Assembly (NCBI RefSeq): GCF_000317025.1
Contig: NC_019689.1
Span: 4,635,501-4,699,500 of the forward strand
Direction: 5' to 3'
Length of the DNA: 64,000 nucleotides
DNA from: Pleurocapsa sp. PCC 7327
Lineage (GTDB): Bacteria; Cyanobacteriota; Cyanobacteriia; Cyanobacteriales; Microcystaceae
Every line of letters begins with the position of its first letter. The stretch's first letter is position 1. The translations under genes were made by a program, and so were the position numbers. Of the stretch, positions 61,335 to 64,000 are shown piece after piece. The notes below the pieces were generated by a model. The model was given only the letters and a program-made list of their open reading frames with translations, was not told where the DNA came from and searched no databases.

Positions 61335-62846
61335 ATGATCTTAAAGTTACTTCAGATTGATGAGTCTTATAATTCTCCTAAGTTATCCTCTATAAACTGG
61401 GAAAAGTTAGCTCAAGAATATCAAGATCGAAAAGTTGCAGAATCGGGAGTATCTTATCAGTCTAAACCCTTAGGATACCCGAAAATTCCTACCGATCTCC
61501 AACTGCGAGACTATCAGCAAACTGCCATTATTAGTTGGTTTCGTAACAAAGGACGAGGAACGCTAAAAATGGCAACGGGCAGTGGAAAAACCATTGTCGC
61601 CCTCGCGATCGCAACCGAACTATACCAAAAAATTGGTTTGCAGGTTCTTTTGGTAGTTTGTCCTTATTGCCATCTAGTCACGCAATGGGCAAGAGAATGT
61701 GAAAAATTTAATTTAAAACCTATTTTAGCGTTTGAAAACGTTCATAACTGGCAAAGTCAACTGTCTGCACAATTATATACTCTTCGTTTATATACTCTTC
61801 GTTGTGGAAATCAATCTTTTCTAACGGTTATTACGACCAATTCCACCTTAATGGGAGAAGGATTTCAATCCCAACTTAAGTTTTTTCCTGAGAAAACTCT
61901 GATTGTTGGCGATGAAGCTCATAACCTCGGTTCGACTCGTTTAGAAGAGAGTTTACCGCGAAAAATTGGTCTGCGACTAGCTCTATCGGCAACGCCAGAA
62001 AGATATTTTGATGAAGATGGAACGAAAGCTATATTAAATTATTTTGGCGAGATTTTACAACCTGAATTTACGCTTGCCGATGCGATTGATAAAGGGGCAT
62101 TAGTTCGCTATTATTACCATCCTATTTTAGTAGAATTAACGCTATCAGAAGCTTTAACTTATGCTAAATTGACGCAACGAATTGGTTGGGCATTAGAAGA
62201 TAACGCGGATTGGACAAAAAATGAGATGTTAACTTCATTATTGATGCAGCGATCGCGTTTAGTTGGCGCAGCAGCGAATAAATTAGAAGCTTTGCGAAAT
62301 TTAATGGTTAAACGCTTGCATACTCGCCATACACTTTTTTATTGCGGCGACGGGTATGTCGATAATTCTTCTTCTGCGATTTATAGCCGTCAATTAGAAG
62401 CCGTGACGCGCATTTTAGGGACAGAATTAGGCTATCGAGTTAATACTTATACTGCTCAAACGCCACTAGAAGAAAGAGAAAAAATGCGACAACAATTTGA
62501 AAGCGGAGAGTTACAAGGTTTAGTTGCGATTCGCTGTTTAGATGAAGGAGTCGATATTCCCGCCATTCAAAACGCCGTAATCTTAGCCAGTACCGGAAAT
62601 CCCCGTCAATTTATTCAGCGTCGGGGGAGAATCTTGCGTCCTCATCCCGGTAAAACCCATGCAACCTTATTTGATACGATCGTTATGCCACCAGAATTAG
62701 ATCGAGAAATTTGGGAAGTCGAACGCAATTTATTGCGAAAGGAATTAAAGCGTTTTATTGAGTTTGCCAATTTAGCCGATAATGCTGAAGAAGCTAAAGC
62801 AAAATTAAAAATCGTTCAAGAGAAATATGATTTGTTAGATAGTTAA
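61335..62846 (+). CDS. Superfamily 2 DEAD/DEAH-type helicase of restriction/repair type
   Basis: 503 residues. Motif I is MATGSGKTIVALAIA, preceded by the Q-like LRDYQQTAIISWF. Motif II is GDEAHNLGS, motif III LALSATPERYFD. The second domain has YTAQTPLEEREKMRQQF, VAIRCLDEGVDIPAIQNAVIL and RQFIQRRGRILRPHPGK (motif VI). It resembles the helicases of restriction systems, including one type linked to DNA phosphorothioation, but this cannot be fixed by eye. A 15-base tandem duplication (61773-61802) gives YTLRL-YTLRC inside the first domain without breaking the frame. It is convergent with the Anbu gene. Confidence 0.87.
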   Translation: MILKLLQIDESYNSPKLSSINWEKLAQEYQDRKVAESGVSYQSKPLGYPKIPTDLQLRDYQQTAIISWFRNKGRGTLKMATGSGKTIVALAIATELYQKIGLQVLLVVCPYCHLVTQWARECEKFNLKPILAFENVHNWQSQLSAQLYTLRLYTLRCGNQSFLTVITTNSTLMGEGFQSQLKFFPEKTLIVGDEAHNLGSTRLEESLPRKIGLRLALSATPERYFDEDGTKAILNYFGEILQPEFTLADAIDKGALVRYYYHPILVELTLSEALTYAKLTQRIGWALEDNADWTKNEMLTSLLMQRSRLVGAAANKLEALRNLMVKRLHTRHTLFYCGDGYVDNSSSAIYSRQLEAVTRILGTELGYRVNTYTAQTPLEEREKMRQQFESGELQGLVAIRCLDEGVDIPAIQNAVILASTGNPRQFIQRRGRILRPHPGKTHATLFDTIVMPPELDREIWEVERNLLRKELKRFIEFANLADNAEEAKAKLKIVQEKYDLLDS

Positions 62847-62924
62847 TAGTTCATGGTTAGTCGTTACTTGATAGCAATTATTTGTATTTTTCCACTAACT
62901 AATAACCAATAACTAATATAACAA

Positions 62925-63692
62925 CTAATCAATCAAAATATCTTCTACAGATGCTTCGGTTTCGCGCTGCCATTCTATATTCGGCATTGCTTCAAATGCT
63001 TGGCGAACAAAGTCTTCCCATAACTTGCGTATCTTAGCTAAATAGGGATCTCCCAAGCGCAACTCTAAGGTATGGCGAACGACCAAACTGTCAGCTTTGT
63101 ACATGACTAAATTAATCGGCGGACCGACAGAAATGTTAGATTTCATCGTCGAGTCGATTGACAGGAGAGCGCACTTAGCGATCGCTTCTAGCGGTGTATC
63201 GTAAGTAATCGTGCGATCGAGAATGGGTTTGCCGTATTTAGTTTCTCCAATTTGTAAAAATGGCGTTTCTTTGGTTGCCTGAATAAAGTTTCCCTGAGGA
63301 TAAATTAAGTAAAGCTGGGGTTCCTCCCCTTTAACTTGTCCTCCCAAGAGAAAGTTACATTGAAAATCAATATTATCCCTTTCTAACCATTGGCGATCGC
63401 GATCTTGAATCTGCCGACTTTTATGACCGATATAGCGAGCAATATCATACATACTGGAAAGATTATGCAGATTCACTTCCTCGTGGTTTTGAATATCTCG
63501 CCGTAATTCAGCAATCACCCCCTGCGTCATCGAGAGATTTCCAGAAGTGCAAATCAAAAGCACTCGTTCTCCCGGTACGGAAAAATCGAAGAGTTTTTTG
63601 TAAGCAGAAATATAATCAACTCCAGCATTAGTCCGAGAGTCTGCTGCAATCACGATCCCAAAGCAATTAATGATTCCCAAACAGTATGTCAC
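62925..63692 (-). CDS. Anbu (ancestral beta-subunit) proteasome-type protease
   Basis: 255 residues from GTG at 63692. Anbu is a bacterial relative of 20S proteasome beta subunits with an N-terminal nucleophile fold. From this start the protein begins MTYCLGIINCFGIVIAADSRTNAGVDYIS, placing Thr2 at the N-terminus once Met is removed, as the mechanism requires. An ATG at 63707 would add MDFRG before it and bury the Thr unless processed. SRTNAGVDYISAYKKLFDFSVPGERVLLICTSGNLS, FNFLLGGQVKG-like and SIDSTMKSNISVGPP blocks match the family. Physiological substrate and role are unknown. Confidence 0.85.
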   Translation of the reverse strand: MTYCLGIINCFGIVIAADSRTNAGVDYISAYKKLFDFSVPGERVLLICTSGNLSMTQGVIAELRRDIQNHEEVNLHNLSSMYDIARYIGHKSRQIQDRDRQWLERDNIDFQCNFLLGGQVKGEEPQLYLIYPQGNFIQATKETPFLQIGETKYGKPILDRTITYDTPLEAIAKCALLSIDSTMKSNISVGPPINLVMYKADSLVVRHTLELRLGDPYLAKIRKLWEDFVRQAFEAMPNIEWQRETEASVEDILID

Positions 63693-63876
63693 GCCTCTAA
63701 AATCCATCTAGAGCTACCAACGGTTATTCTATCTTTCTTTAATGCAACAAGAGGACGGTCAATTTATTGACTGGTGAATTGTTGCCAAGAGCAAACATCG
63801 CGCTACTCTATATATCTACACAGTTAACAGCTACAATTGTAGAATTTAAAATAGGAAAATGCGATCGAGGTCAAAA

Positions 63877-63990
63877 ATGCTTACTCTTACTTACGAGTAC
63901 AAATTGAAACCAACCCAAAAAAACAAATAGCGGTGAGCGAGAGTTAGCCAGCTTTTTTAAAGGCTGGTATTCGAGCGAACTTAGGGGTTT
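63877..63990 (+). pseudogene. tnpB: Decayed tnpB start with IS605-type end (non-autonomous remnant)
   Basis: ATG at 63877 opens 17 codons reading MLTLTYEYKLKPTQKNK and then stops with TAG at 63928. This matches the start of IS200/IS605 TnpB proteins (MLTLTYEYKLKPT...), after which the reading frame is lost. A CCAGC/GCTGG hairpin near 63951-63969 and the end-like GAGCGAACTTAGGGGTTTTAACC follow. I read it as a deletion derivative of an IS605-type element unlike the one at 12751-14545. The window ends shortly after it. Confidence 0.65.
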
Positions 63991-64000
63991 TAACCTCGTT

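Overview
The window is chromosomal DNA of a cyanobacterium. It carries psaE (photosystem I), btpA (photosystem I biogenesis), the cyanobacterial VKOR-thioredoxin fusion, DUF3119, DUF3086 and DUF6391 genes, hemE and hemC. The HIP1 octamer GCGATCGC recurs in the host-like parts (for example 8820-8827 and 8863-8870). I cannot name the genus from the sequence. No rRNA, tRNA or CRISPR array was seen.

Layout. 1-7728 (minus strand): a six-gene glycoconjugate operon with a DPM-like glycosyltransferase, a methyltransferase, a flippase-like membrane protein, a DegT-type PLP aminotransferase, a GMC flavoprotein and a large membrane protein cut by the window edge. 8025-19589: mostly housekeeping (MFS exporter, epimerase, hemE, VKOR, btpA, rimO, DEAD-box helicase, hemC), with a divergent IS605-type element between the VKOR gene and btpA. 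19590-23192: an accessory island with a Uma2 nuclease, a 57-residue protein and a DndD/Rad50-like ATPase, bounded by two inverted copies of a structured repeat. 23193-30150: acyltransferase, a secreted protein, a coiled-coil protein, csaB, rsmB and a TerB-like gene. 30473-31974: dps and a GufA-type ZIP transporter in one operon behind a promoter with a paired operator. 32065-37435: a GT4 enzyme, DUF6391, psaE, mutM, DUF3119 and DUF3086.

37584-57841 (plus strand) is a polysaccharide locus of about 20 kb in two blocks. Each block starts with its own MOP-type flippase. The first has GT2, sulfotransferase and two GT4-like genes. The second has FkbM and other methyltransferases, GT2 and GT4 enzymes, a HAD-domain protein, an EpsG-like polymerase and a 2OG-Fe(II) oxygenase. 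Genes in the second block overlap or nearly touch, and a good sigma-70 promoter lies in front of it. Together they could make, decorate (sulfate, methyl, hydroxyl) and flip an extracellular glycan. No initiating phosphoglycosyltransferase or Wza/Wzc export gene is present here. The second block is visibly AT-rich and poor in HIP1, which suggests later acquisition.

57937-64000 holds a small hypothetical gene, a MITE-like repeat, a methyltransferase, a frameshifted IS4-type transposase, a superfamily 2 helicase, an Anbu protease and a decayed tnpB start.

The most unusual items are: the repeat-bounded Uma2/small protein/ATPase cassette; a three-hairpin dispersed repeat whose middle hairpin is flipped between copies; a TnpA with Ser at the expected catalytic Tyr position beside a TnpB with an intact RuvC triad; and the two-site operator in front of the ZIP-dps operon.
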